Source: CAVTWY01 sp963738575 (GTDB taxonomy: Bacteria; Pseudomonadota; Gammaproteobacteria; Burkholderiales; Burkholderiaceae_C). Taken from it: a stretch of DNA of 64,000 nucleotides. Shown here piece after piece: positions 27,347-35,703 of the stretch. The stretch lies in the NCBI GenBank assembly GCA_963738575.1, contig CAVTWY010000004.1, positions 434,001 through 498,000 on the forward strand. Direction: 5' to 3'. The position numbers were made by a program, and so were the translations under genes. Every line of letters begins with the position of its first letter. Within the stretch, counting starts at the first letter, position 1. The notes beneath the pieces were generated by a model. That model did not search any database. It was not told the DNA's origin and saw only the letters and a list, made by a program, of their open reading frames with translations.

Positions 27347-27355
27347 GGGACGCTG

Positions 27356-28141
27356 ATGCTGATTCAACTGCTGTCGGACCTGCACCTCGAAACCGAAACC
27401 TTTGACCCGCAGCCGGCGCCGGGCGCCGAGTTGTTGGTGCTGGCAGGCGACATCGATTCAACTTGGGCAGCCTACCGACAATTCAAAGGTTGGCCCGTGC
27501 CGGTGTTGGTGGTGGCTGGCAACCATGAGTTTGACGGGCGCGAGTTGAACCATGCGCGCCCTGCTTTCAAGACCCTTTGCGAGGGCTATGGGCTGACGTT
27601 GTTAGAGCAGCAGTCGATCATCTTGCATGGCCAAGATGGTCGAGCCGTCCGCTTCCTGGGCGCCACGCGTTGGAGCGACTTCGAACTGTTTGGTCCAGCG
27701 CAGCAGGCGCGTTGCATAAAAGTGGGTGCGTACTTTCAAAGAGTCATGAGGGCCACGCTAGAGGGTCGCGTGTTTGACGCTGATGCGGTTCGGGCGCAAG
27801 GTTTGATTGCTCGGCAATGGCTCTATGATGAATTAAGTAAGCGCACACACTCAGATGAAACATGGGATTCAACAGTGGTCATCACCCACTTTGCGCCAAG
27901 CCTTCGCAGCGGCGACCCGCGCTACGGTGCACAGCTCAGCACGGCCTGCTTTTGCAATGCGGACGATGCGCTGATTGCCATGGTCGACGTGTGGCTGCAT
28001 GGCCATGTGCATTGCCGACACGATTACACGGTGCCCTCGCCGACGCCAAAAAAGCCGGCGCGCGTGGTGTCGCAAGCGCGTGGACTGGCGGCCAAAGGCG
28101 AAGTGGACGGCTACGACGCGCTTAAGCTGATCCGCGTTTGA
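27356..28141 (+). CDS. Metallophosphoesterase
   Basis: A 261-residue calcineurin-like phosphoesterase. The dimetal-site motifs are visible: LIQLLSDLHLE at the N-terminus (DLH), VLAGDID near residue 37, VVAGNHEFDG near 60 (GNHE), VVITHFAPS near 178 and WLHGHVHCRHDY near 215. The ATG at 27356 is chosen because the first motif needs only a few residues before it; the open frame to 27335 would overlap the pckG terminator. The substrate is unknown. Confidence 0.9.
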   Translation: MLIQLLSDLHLETETFDPQPAPGAELLVLAGDIDSTWAAYRQFKGWPVPVLVVAGNHEFDGRELNHARPAFKTLCEGYGLTLLEQQSIILHGQDGRAVRFLGATRWSDFELFGPAQQARCIKVGAYFQRVMRATLEGRVFDADAVRAQGLIARQWLYDELSKRTHSDETWDSTVVITHFAPSLRSGDPRYGAQLSTACFCNADDALIAMVDVWLHGHVHCRHDYTVPSPTPKKPARVVSQARGLAAKGEVDGYDALKLIRV

Positions 28142-28244
28142 GGCGCGTCAAAAGGGATTTTGATTCACTTGCCGCTCGGGCTGGTTGTCACCGCCAATCG
28201 TGGCTATCCTTCAACCATCGTTGCAATCAACCCAAGAGCCCTGC

Positions 28245-28667
28245 ATGAACATCCTAGTCGCCGCCGATGGAAGCCCTTTCACGTCGCGGATGGTCCAGTA
28301 CCTGGCGGCTCACGCCGCTTGGCTCAGCCCCGAGCATGCGTACACCGTCATCACGGTGGTGAACCGGTTGCTGCCGCGTGCGGCTTCGGCGATCAGCAAG
28401 GTGACGCTGGACGAGTACTACCGTGACGAGTCCGAAAGCGTGCTCAAGCCCTTGCGTCCGGTGTTTGAAAGCCACGGCATCAAGCCGGTGTACCTGCCCA
28501 AGGTGGGACTGCCGGCGGAAGAGATTGCAAACACCGCGACACACGGCGGTTTTGACTTGGTGGTGATGGGCTCGCACGGCTACAGCGCCGTGGGCAATGT
28601 GGTGTTGGGCTCAGTCGCCACCCAGGTGCTGGCGCAGTGCAAAGTGCCCGTGCTGTTGGTGCGCTGA
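28245..28667 (+). CDS. Universal stress protein (UspA family)
   Basis: A 140-residue single Usp domain: MNILVAADGSPFTSRMVQYL at the N-terminus and the ATP-binding GxxGxxxxxxGS pattern near the C-terminus in VMGSHGYSAVGNVVLGSVA, followed by KVPVLLVR. The ATG at 28245 is the natural start although the frame is open to 28185. Role in stress survival is known for the family only. Confidence 0.93.
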   Translation: MNILVAADGSPFTSRMVQYLAAHAAWLSPEHAYTVITVVNRLLPRAASAISKVTLDEYYRDESESVLKPLRPVFESHGIKPVYLPKVGLPAEEIANTATHGGFDLVVMGSHGYSAVGNVVLGSVATQVLAQCKVPVLLVR

Positions 28668-28715
28668 CGTCGGCCCGCTGGCGGCTGATGGGTTCAGCCG
28701 CACCAGAACTAAAAC

Positions 28716-28910
28716 CTAGCTTTGCGGGCCGGGATCGCCGATGGAAGGCTTGGTGCGCTCGTCACCGCTTGCGCTTGCGGGCGCAAAACCTTCGAGTCGC
28801 ATTTCAAGACCGTATTCGGTCCCCATGTCCGCAGGGTCGTGCATCGCCTCGGTGACCCAAGCACTTGAAGGGCGGCGAAACGGCGTGGTTTGGTGCGGTT
28901 TGTTCGGCAT
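28716..28910 (-). CDS. Small hypothetical protein
   Basis: A possible 64-residue protein: an N-terminal PNKPHQTTPFRRPSSAWVTE, then AMHDPADMGTEYGLEMRLEG and a low-complexity tail. The DPADMGTEYGLEM core looks like a conserved short family of Comamonadaceae, but I cannot name it. A GGGGA lies about eight bases before the ATG at 28910. The opposite strand is also open here, so the call is moderate. Confidence 0.45.
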   Translation of the reverse strand: MPNKPHQTTPFRRPSSAWVTEAMHDPADMGTEYGLEMRLEGFAPASASGDERTKPSIGDPGPQS

Positions 28911-29311
28911 GGTTTGGATCCCCAACAGGGTGCTTTTTGAAGGGTTGCACCGTTGCATCAGAGTGTCAGGCGTAACCACTTGTTTTGCATCACCCTACCC
29001 ACGTGGCGGGTGAGACAGAGTTCACACAAACGCTGGCTTTCGTTGCGCTTTGTTGCTATGCGGCTAACGCACAAGCTCTTGTTGCGGTGCACACTGCCGC
29101 GTTGTTCTACGCGATAACACCACCCCCCTCTTGCTATGCGTCGATCATGGGTTAACAACTTAACAACATGGACCACGGTTGCTGTGGCTTTTGCCAGCGC
29201 GCTGTGGCTCTTGCAGCCCGATGTGCCCAGTGGCCTGCTGTGGTCACTGTCGCGCAACCCCTGATCCCGGCCGCCCGCTGCTGCAGGCTCCAAGCGCAGC
29301 CGAAGCGCGCA
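28911..29311. other. Intergenic region with one possible 42-residue ORF
   Basis: About 400 bases without a firm gene. On the plus strand, 29136-29264 can encode a 42-residue peptide beginning MRRSWVNNLTTW with a hydrophobic centre (VAVAFASALWLL). It has no ribosome-binding site. No repeats or RNA folds stand out. Confidence 0.4.
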
Positions 29312-29983
29312 TCATCTTCGGGGGCGTGAGAACCTTGGTTGCTGGGCGCGGCCGCCACCTCGCGCCGGTTTGGCGCCTTGCACCGCCGATGGCGGTGGGG
29401 GACGGGTCACATCGGCCAGCATGAGCGTGGCTGACACCAAGTCTTCGACGGCTTCCGTCAGGGTGGACGCGGGCTCCAGCTCGGCAATTGCGTCCTTCAG
29501 CTCATCAGCGTCTTCTAGATCGTCGCTGTCAAAGTGGGCGTAGATCAGCGCCAGGGGTTCTAGCGTTTGTTTGGGCTCCAAAGCCATGAGCGCTGGAAAC
29601 AAATCCATCGCCATGGCAAATCCAGCAACCCACGGTAAAGCGCTGTCACCGATGGTGGCGTCGCCGTCGTCAATCTCAAAAACCCACGGGTCAAACCAGG
29701 TTCTGGCGCGGATGGCGCGGTTGAGCTCGTCGTAGCGCCGTTGTACCAAAGCGAGCAGCTTGGCGACCGCAGGGGTGCCCATCAAGGCCTGCGCTTTTTC
29801 CTCGGGGTCGACGATGGGGGGCCACCAATCGGCGGGTGGAATGGCATCTGGTTGCAACAACACCCCCACCAAGTAACCGTCAATGGCGCTGACATCCAGC
29901 GGATCGAATGGGTCTTGTAACAATTGGAGACTCTCTTCGAGCGTCTCTAAGTCTTTGTCACTGAATGGAATTTTTGGATTCAT
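29312..29983 (-). CDS. UPF0149 (YecA-like) family protein
   Basis: A 223-residue protein of the YecA/YgfB UPF0149 family. The family core is seen in ISAIDGYLVG-like DVSAIDGYLVGVLLQPDAIP near residue 32, WFDPWVFEIDDGD near 95, and LPWVAGFAMAMDLFPAL near 118. The tail is Pro/Ala/Gly/Arg-rich and lacks the Cys-rich SEC-C motif found in some YecA proteins. The ATG at 29983 is chosen. It is divergent from the mmsA leader region. Confidence 0.85.
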   Translation of the reverse strand: MNPKIPFSDKDLETLEESLQLLQDPFDPLDVSAIDGYLVGVLLQPDAIPPADWWPPIVDPEEKAQALMGTPAVAKLLALVQRRYDELNRAIRARTWFDPWVFEIDDGDATIGDSALPWVAGFAMAMDLFPALMALEPKQTLEPLALIYAHFDSDDLEDADELKDAIAELEPASTLTEAVEDLVSATLMLADVTRPPPPSAVQGAKPARGGGRAQQPRFSRPRR

Positions 29984-29989
29984 GGGGAT

Positions 29990-30146
29990 TTGTGGTGCAA
30001 CAAGCACGACACCCCTCGTTTAGGGGGTGCGTGCCGGGAAGGTGACGCCTACAGTTACGAATGTGCTGTTGCCCAAGGGCGCAGCGAACGGTCCCAACGA
30101 CGTCCTCTCGGAGGACTTTCAGCCCACCCTTCGGGGTGGGCTTTTT
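29990..30146 (+). ncRNA. Candidate small RNA or structured leader upstream of mmsA
   Basis: About 157 bases between the divergent UPF0149 gene and mmsA contain several compact inverted repeats. These are GTGC/GCAC near 30000, CACCCC/GGGGTG around 30008-30028, GTCCT/AGGAC around 30104-30119, and a strong intrinsic terminator at 30121-30146. A possible promoter (TTGTCA at 29955-29960, 17 bases, ATTCAT) would start near 29990. No known riboswitch consensus was recognised. It could be an independent sRNA or an attenuator for mmsA. Confidence 0.4.
30121..30146 (+). terminator. Strong intrinsic terminator before mmsA
   Basis: A perfect 9-bp stem AGCCCACCC/GGGTGGGCT closing a cUUCGg tetraloop, followed by TTTTT. 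No plus-strand protein gene ends just upstream, so it terminates either a small RNA or a conditional leader. mmsA starts 78 bases downstream. Confidence 0.85.
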
Positions 30147-30223
30147 CATGCCCGTTCGCTTTTTGCTTTGGCGGCACAAAAGTGTCTGGCGTGACAATGG
30201 TGCCTGCAAAACAGGAGACAAAC

Positions 30224-31744
30224 ATGGGCGCGCAAGAAGCATTTGTTGCCACCGGCTTGGTGGGCCATTGGATCGATGGCCAGCACGTACCTGGCACAGG
30301 CGGGCGCGCCCAGGATGTCTTCAACCCTGCCACGGGGCATGTGGCGCGTCGGGTGGCACTGGCCAGCACGCCCGACGTGACCCGCGCGGTGGCCAGCGCC
30401 CAGGCAGCCCAACCCGCGTGGGGAGAGACGCCGCCGGTGCGCCGCGCCCGCGTGATGCATGCCTTTTTGGCGCTGATGAACCAACACCGTGACACCCTTG
30501 CGGCCATGATCACGGCCGAACACGGCAAGGTGTTCAGCGACGCCCAGGGCGAGGTCACGCGGGGCATCGACGTGGTGGAGTTTGCTTGTGCAGCACCCTC
30601 GCTGTTGACCGGTGACTTCAGCGACCAAGCTTCAACCGGCATCGACAACTGGACGCTGCGCCAGCCGCTGGGCGTGGTGGCAGGCATCACGCCCTTCAAC
30701 TTTCCGTGCATGGTGCCTTGCTGGATGTTCCCCGTGGCACTGGCCTGCGGTAATGCCTTCATCTTGAAGCCCAGCGAGCGCGACCCTTCGGCGGCGATCT
30801 TCATGGCGGAGCTGTTGCACCAAGCCGGCTTGCCCCCTGGCGTTTTCAACGTCGTGCAAGGCGACAAAGTGGCAGTGGATGCCTTGTTAGAGCACCCTGA
30901 CGTGCGGGCCTTGAGCTTTGTCGGGTCAACGCCCATCGCGCAGTACATCTACCAAACGGGTGCGCAACACGGCAAACGCGTGCAGGCGCTGGGTGGCGCC
31001 AAAAACCACATGGTGGTGATGCCCGATGCTGATCTAGAGCAGGCTGTGGACGCACTTGTTGGCAGCGCCTACGGCTCGGCTGGCGAGCGCTGCATGGCCA
31101 TTTCGGTGGCGGTGTTGGTGGGCGACGTGGGTGACAAGATCGTGCCCATGCTGGCAGCACGCACGCGCGCCTTGAAGATCGGCAACGGCATGGTGAGTGA
31201 TGTCGAGATGGGCCCGGTGATCACTGCACAGGCGCAAGCGCGAATCAACGGCTACGTGGATGTGGGGGTGGAAGAGGGCGCCAAACTGGTGGTGGACGGA
31301 CGCGGCGTGCGCGTGCCGGGGCACGAGGGGGGCTTTTTTGTCGGCGGCTCGCTGTTTGACCACGTGCAGCCATCGATGCGCATCTATCAAGAAGAGATTT
31401 TTGGCCCGGTGCTGGTGTGCGTGCGCGTGAAAGACGCGGGTGAAGCTTTGGCGTTGGTCAACGCCCATGCGTACGGCAATGGCGTGGCGTGTTTTACCAG
31501 CGACGGCGGCACAGCGCGCGAGTTTGCGCGGCGCGTGCAGGCCGGCATGGTGGGCATCAATGTGCCCATCCCGGTGCCGATGGCTTGGCACGGTTTTGGG
31601 GGCTGGAAGAAGAGCCTGTTTGGCGACATGCACGCCTACGGCGACGAAGGCGTGCGTTTTTACACCAAGCAAAAGAGCGTGATGCAGCGTTGGCCGCAAT
31701 CGATCGGCAAGGGCGCTGACTTTGCGATGCCCGTCGCAAAGTAA
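30224..31744 (+). CDS. mmsA: CoA-acylating methylmalonate-semialdehyde dehydrogenase
   Basis: A 506-residue aldehyde dehydrogenase of the MmsA type, oxidising methylmalonate semialdehyde to propionyl-CoA (and malonate semialdehyde to acetyl-CoA) in valine and inositol catabolism. Visible features are GVVAGITPFNFPCMVPCWMF with the MmsA-specific context, NAFILKPSERDPSA, the NAD segment FVGSTPIAQYIY, the nucleophile Cys in GSAGERCMAISVAV, and PMAWHGFGGWKKSLFGD. The ATG at 30224 follows AGGAGA at 30213-30218; the open frame back to 29990 crosses a terminator and is rejected. No other mms genes adjoin it. Confidence 0.94.
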   Translation: MGAQEAFVATGLVGHWIDGQHVPGTGGRAQDVFNPATGHVARRVALASTPDVTRAVASAQAAQPAWGETPPVRRARVMHAFLALMNQHRDTLAAMITAEHGKVFSDAQGEVTRGIDVVEFACAAPSLLTGDFSDQASTGIDNWTLRQPLGVVAGITPFNFPCMVPCWMFPVALACGNAFILKPSERDPSAAIFMAELLHQAGLPPGVFNVVQGDKVAVDALLEHPDVRALSFVGSTPIAQYIYQTGAQHGKRVQALGGAKNHMVVMPDADLEQAVDALVGSAYGSAGERCMAISVAVLVGDVGDKIVPMLAARTRALKIGNGMVSDVEMGPVITAQAQARINGYVDVGVEEGAKLVVDGRGVRVPGHEGGFFVGGSLFDHVQPSMRIYQEEIFGPVLVCVRVKDAGEALALVNAHAYGNGVACFTSDGGTAREFARRVQAGMVGINVPIPVPMAWHGFGGWKKSLFGDMHAYGDEGVRFYTKQKSVMQRWPQSIGKGADFAMPVAK

Positions 31745-31805
31745 AGCGCCGCGGCGTGGCGCTTGCACCAACGCATCAGGCCTGAGCTTTCGCGTTGTGG
31801 CACGG

Positions 31806-33737
31806 TTAGGTGCCGACCACCCCGCCATCGCGGCGCCGAATCCAAACGGTGGCTGACCGTGGCCGCGCGCCCGCTTGGCCACTGGGCCAGTTGGAGTACT
31901 TGTCAGGTTGTTTGGGGTCGGAGCGGTCGCTCGGGGTCTCGCCTGGGTGCTGGATGTTGATGAACATCGAGCGGTTGTCGGCCGTGAAAGTCACGCCCGT
32001 CACCTCGCAGTTGACGGGGGCTGTCAGGAAGCGTCGAACCTCTTTGGTTCGGGGGTCACACGCCAGCATCTGGTTGTTGGGTAGGTTGGCCAGTTCGCCT
32101 TTGCCCATCTGCGTGGCGTGGGCATCGGTTTGAATCCACAGCACCCCCCGGGTGTCAAAGGCGATGCCGTCGGCGCAACCAAAAATGTCGCCTTGAATGT
32201 TGCCTTTGGCTTCGGCCCTGGGGTTGGCAGGGTCACCCGCCAGCACCAAGTGGTTCCAAGCAAACGTGGTCGCGTCAAAGTCACCGTCTTCTTTCCAGCG
32301 AATGATGTGCCCCATGTTGTTGTTGGCGCGCGGGTTCGCGGCGTCCACGCCGGGCTGGTTCGGCGCACCACGCGCGCTGTTGTTGGTGAGCGTGCAATAG
32401 ACCTCTTGGGTTTTGGGGTCGATGGCCAGCCACTCGGGGCGGTCCATCTTGGTGCCGCCCAGGGCGTCGCTGGCTTGGCGCGACTTGATCACCACCTCGC
32501 CTTGATCGGCAAAACCCTGCGCAACGGTGAGGGGGCCGGTGCCCGCCACCAGCGGCAGCCATTGGCCACGCCCGTCGCTGCCAAACCGCGCCACGTACAA
32601 GGTGCCGTGATCCAGCAGGTTGCGGTTGGCCTGGGCCTGCGTCACCCCGGGTGAGGCTGCGGCGATGCGGTCGCGGCTGACAAACTTGTAGATGTATTCA
32701 AAGCGCGCGTCTTCGCCGCTGTAAACCACGGCGCGCCCATCGCGCGTGGTGGCCACCCAAGCGCCTTCGTGTGCCGCGCGGCCCATGGCGGTGCGTTTGA
32801 CAGGCGTGGCGGTGGGGTCCATCGGGTCGATCTCGACCACCCAGCCAAAGCGGTTGGGCTCATTGGGGTGCAGCGAGGCGTCAAAGCGCACATCGTGCTC
32901 GGGCCAGCGGTAAAAGCCTTTTTTGCGCAACCCATAACGCTGTTGGTGCGGTGACAAGGTATCGCCAGCATCAAAATAAAATGCGAAGTTCTCTTCGCCC
33001 GACAAGTAGGTGCCCCAAGGGGTTTTGCTGCTGGCGCAGTTGTTGAGCGTGCCCCGCACCAGCTTGCCCTGGGGGTCGGCCGCCGTCTTCATCATGGCGT
33101 GGCCGGCGGCTGGGCCTTGCACTGCAAAGGGCGAGGCGGCGGTGTGGCGCTTGGCAAAGCGCGACGGGCGAACCACGTCCCAGCGCCCGTCCTTCATGGC
33201 CACTTCGATCACCGAAACGCCGTGGGCAGCCTGGGCCTTTTGCACCTTCTCGGCGCTCCAGGTGGCGAGGCCGTCGGTGTGCAGCAACCCGTCGTCGGTG
33301 TACTCGTGGTTCATCACCAGCAAGCCACTTCGGTTTGCCTGTTCACCGGCACCCAGCGCATAGAACTCGATGCCGTCGTGGTGCATGCCCATTTGAACGT
33401 TTTGATCGGCGGCTGAATTGGAGCCGTCGGGCTTCCAGGCGGGCATGTTGCCGGCCACGCCGATGGGGTCGCCCCAGGGTGCAATGGCTTGCGCCACGTA
33501 GCCTTCGGGCACGACGATGGCGTCCGTCTTGCTCATGGGCACGCGCTTGAACCCCAGCAGCGGCGCAGGCGCCGCGAGGGGTGTCACGCCACAGGCGGCC
33601 AGGGGGCTGAGTAGGGCACCAGCGGCCATCGTCATCGAACCCTTGAGGAGGATGCGCCGACGTGGGTCTGACACGTCGTGAATGCTCGGGTTGCCAGAGC
33701 GGTTGCTGTCTTCCATCGCGTCAAAATCTTTGGCCAA
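31806..33737 (-). CDS. phoX: PhoX-family phosphatase (Tat-exported), TTG start
   Basis: A 643-residue calcium/iron-dependent alkaline phosphatase of the PhoX type, which releases phosphate from phosphomonoesters in the periplasm. A Tat signal DPRRRILLKGSMTMAAGALL ending near LAACG is at about residues 24-48. Family segments include GMHHDGIEFYALG, NHEYTDDGLLHTDG, GTYLSGEENFAFYFDAGD and CADGIAFDTRGVLWIQTD. TTG at 33737 is proposed as the start because AAAAGGAG ends seven bases before it; a later in-frame ATG at 33716 lacks such a site. The frame is open to 33791. It is divergent from the SDR gene. Confidence 0.9.
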   Translation of the reverse strand: MAKDFDAMEDSNRSGNPSIHDVSDPRRRILLKGSMTMAAGALLSPLAACGVTPLAAPAPLLGFKRVPMSKTDAIVVPEGYVAQAIAPWGDPIGVAGNMPAWKPDGSNSAADQNVQMGMHHDGIEFYALGAGEQANRSGLLVMNHEYTDDGLLHTDGLATWSAEKVQKAQAAHGVSVIEVAMKDGRWDVVRPSRFAKRHTAASPFAVQGPAAGHAMMKTAADPQGKLVRGTLNNCASSKTPWGTYLSGEENFAFYFDAGDTLSPHQQRYGLRKKGFYRWPEHDVRFDASLHPNEPNRFGWVVEIDPMDPTATPVKRTAMGRAAHEGAWVATTRDGRAVVYSGEDARFEYIYKFVSRDRIAAASPGVTQAQANRNLLDHGTLYVARFGSDGRGQWLPLVAGTGPLTVAQGFADQGEVVIKSRQASDALGGTKMDRPEWLAIDPKTQEVYCTLTNNSARGAPNQPGVDAANPRANNNMGHIIRWKEDGDFDATTFAWNHLVLAGDPANPRAEAKGNIQGDIFGCADGIAFDTRGVLWIQTDAHATQMGKGELANLPNNQMLACDPRTKEVRRFLTAPVNCEVTGVTFTADNRSMFINIQHPGETPSDRSDPKQPDKYSNWPSGQAGARPRSATVWIRRRDGGVVGT

Positions 33738-33784
33738 AGCGCTGCTCCTTTTGTTCGTGGGCGTTGCGGTTTTATCATGCAGTG

Positions 33785-34540
33785 ATGACAAGTGTGCAAA
33801 GGTTTGTGCTGATCACGGGTGCCAGCCGGGGCATTGGCGCCGCGACGGCCTTGGCCTGCGCGCGGGCCGGGTGGGACATCGGCGTCAACTACCGAGGCAA
33901 CGCCGAGGCCGCCAACCACGTGGCTGCGCAGGTAAGGGCGCTTGGGCGACGCGCCCTGGTGTTGGCGGCTGACGTGGCCGACGAGGCGCAGGTGCTGGCC
34001 ATGTTTGCGGCGGTCGATGCAGCGGGCTTCCGCCTGGCCGGTCTGGTCAACAACGCGGGCGTGGTTGACGTGCGCATGCGGGTGGATGCCATGACGGTGG
34101 CGCGCATGCAGCGCATCTTCAACATCAACGTGATCGGCACCATGGTGTGTGCGCGCGAGGCCGTCAAGCGCATGAGCACGGCGCATGGGGGCGCAGGCGG
34201 CGCCATCGTCAACGTGTCGAGCGTGGCCGCCAAGTTGGGCTCGCCCGGTTGGTACGCCGACTACGCCGCCAGCAAAGCGGCGGTGGACACCTTCACACTT
34301 GGCTTGGCGCGCGAGGTGGCGACTGAAGGCGTGCGTGTTAATGCGGTGCGCCCGGGGATCATTGACACCGAGATCCACGCATCCGGCGGTGCACCCGATG
34401 TGGTCACCACGTCGGCGTCGCTCATCCCCATGCAACGTGCGGGCACGGCCGACGAGATCGCCGCCGCGATTGTGTGGTTGCTCAGCGATGCGGCGTCTTA
34501 CGCCACAGGCACCGTGATGGATGTGAGCGGCGGGCGTTAG
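33785..34540 (+). CDS. SDR-family oxidoreductase
   Basis: A 251-residue classical short-chain dehydrogenase/reductase using NAD(P)H. The cofactor motif ITGASRGIGAATA is near residue 8, NNAGV near 87, the catalytic Ser in VNVSSVAA near 141, and YAASK (Tyr/Lys) near 161. The C-terminus TGTVMDVSGGR is typical of glucose-1-dehydrogenase/FabG-like members. The ATG at 33785 is chosen. The substrate is unknown, and it stands alone beside phoX. Confidence 0.93.
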   Translation: MTSVQRFVLITGASRGIGAATALACARAGWDIGVNYRGNAEAANHVAAQVRALGRRALVLAADVADEAQVLAMFAAVDAAGFRLAGLVNNAGVVDVRMRVDAMTVARMQRIFNINVIGTMVCAREAVKRMSTAHGGAGGAIVNVSSVAAKLGSPGWYADYAASKAAVDTFTLGLAREVATEGVRVNAVRPGIIDTEIHASGGAPDVVTTSASLIPMQRAGTADEIAAAIVWLLSDAASYATGTVMDVSGGR

Positions 34541-34680
34541 GGGGTTGTTGGCGCTGGCCATGGGCAAGAACCTAGGGTTCTCCCGAAATGCTAGCTGCAC
34601 GCCCCACAGGTTTTGCCTCATCGCGCGATGTGCAATGAGCGGCTAGCATGGCAAATCGATTCAACGTTTTGGAAATTCTC

Positions 34681-35703
34681 ATGCGCCGACACTTCATCGC
34701 CGTTGCCATTGCAGCGCTGGTCCCTCTCACTGCAAACGCCCAAGACAGCGGCCAGCTCAACGTGATTTGCTCGGTGCAGGCCGAGTGGTGCAACATGCTG
34801 CAAACCGTGTTTTCCAAAAGCACGGGCATGAAAGTCAACATGTCGCTCAAGGGCTCAGGCGAGGCGCTGGCGCAGTTGATCGCCGAAAAAGCCAACCCCA
34901 AAACCGACGTGTGGTTTGGTGGCACGGGCGACCCGCACTTGCAAGCGGCCGAGCAGGGCTTGTCGCTGGAGTACAAGTCGCCATCATTGCCGCAACTCCA
35001 CGGTTGGGCACAACAGCAAGCGGTGCAGAGCAAGTACAAAACGGTGGGCATCTACAGCGGCCCGCTGGGCTTTGGCTACAACACCGAGCTGATCGCCAAG
35101 AAAAAACTCAAGGTGCCTCAAACCTGGGCCGACCTTCTAGACCCGAGCTACAAGGGCGAGATTCAAGTGGCCAACCCGGCGTCCAGTGGCACGGCCTACA
35201 CCATGGTGGCCACGCTGGTGCAGTTGATGGGCGAAGACAAAGCCTTTGACTACATGAAGGCACTGCACAAGAACATCAGCCAGTACACGCGCTCGGGCAC
35301 GGGGCCGATCAAGTCGGCAGCGCGTGGCGAAACCACCATCTCGATCAGTTTTGTGCACGACGGCCCTGGCGAAAAAATGCAGGGCTTCCCCATCGAGACC
35401 ATCACGCCGCGCGACGGCACCGGTGCTGAGATTGGCTCGATGTCGATCATCAAGGGCGCGCGCAATGCCGACAACGCCAAGAAGTTTTACGAGTGGGCGC
35501 TGTCGGCCCAAGCGCAGCAATTTGGCGCGGCAGCAAGGCAGTTTCAGTTGCCCAGCAACAAAAGCACGCCCGTCGACCCGCGCGTGCCTGATTTCAAGAA
35601 AATCAAGTTCATCGACTACGACTACGCCAAATACGGTGCCAGCGCCGAGCGCCGACGCTTGATCTCCAAGTGGGAGAAAGACGTCAACTCGCTGCCACGT
35701 TGA
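34681..35703 (+). CDS. ABC transporter substrate-binding protein (ferric iron / phosphonate-type)
   Basis: A 340-residue periplasmic binding protein with a signal peptide (MRRHFIAVAIAALVPLTANA, cleavage before QDSGQ). LNVICSVQAEWCNMLQTVF, DVWFGGTGDPHLQAAEQGL, GPLGFGYNTELIAKKKLKVP and FVHDGPGEKMQGFPIETITP place it with the FbpA/AfuA and 2-aminoethylphosphonate-type receptors. A Tyr cluster (DYDYAKYGA) is near the C-terminus; iron binding is not proven. It is followed directly by permease and ATPase genes, forming one operon. Confidence 0.87.
   Translation: MRRHFIAVAIAALVPLTANAQDSGQLNVICSVQAEWCNMLQTVFSKSTGMKVNMSLKGSGEALAQLIAEKANPKTDVWFGGTGDPHLQAAEQGLSLEYKSPSLPQLHGWAQQQAVQSKYKTVGIYSGPLGFGYNTELIAKKKLKVPQTWADLLDPSYKGEIQVANPASSGTAYTMVATLVQLMGEDKAFDYMKALHKNISQYTRSGTGPIKSAARGETTISISFVHDGPGEKMQGFPIETITPRDGTGAEIGSMSIIKGARNADNAKKFYEWALSAQAQQFGAAARQFQLPSNKSTPVDPRVPDFKKIKFIDYDYAKYGASAERRRLISKWEKDVNSLPR

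Noticed and set aside
29990..30146. Match to known riboswitches (glycine, cobalamin, TPP, ZTP, SAH, fluoride)
   Set aside because: None of the conserved core sequences I know for these classes is present.
29990..30223. N-terminal extension of mmsA by 78 residues
   Set aside because: It crosses a strong intrinsic terminator and lacks family similarity, while a good ribosome-binding site precedes the ATG at 30224.
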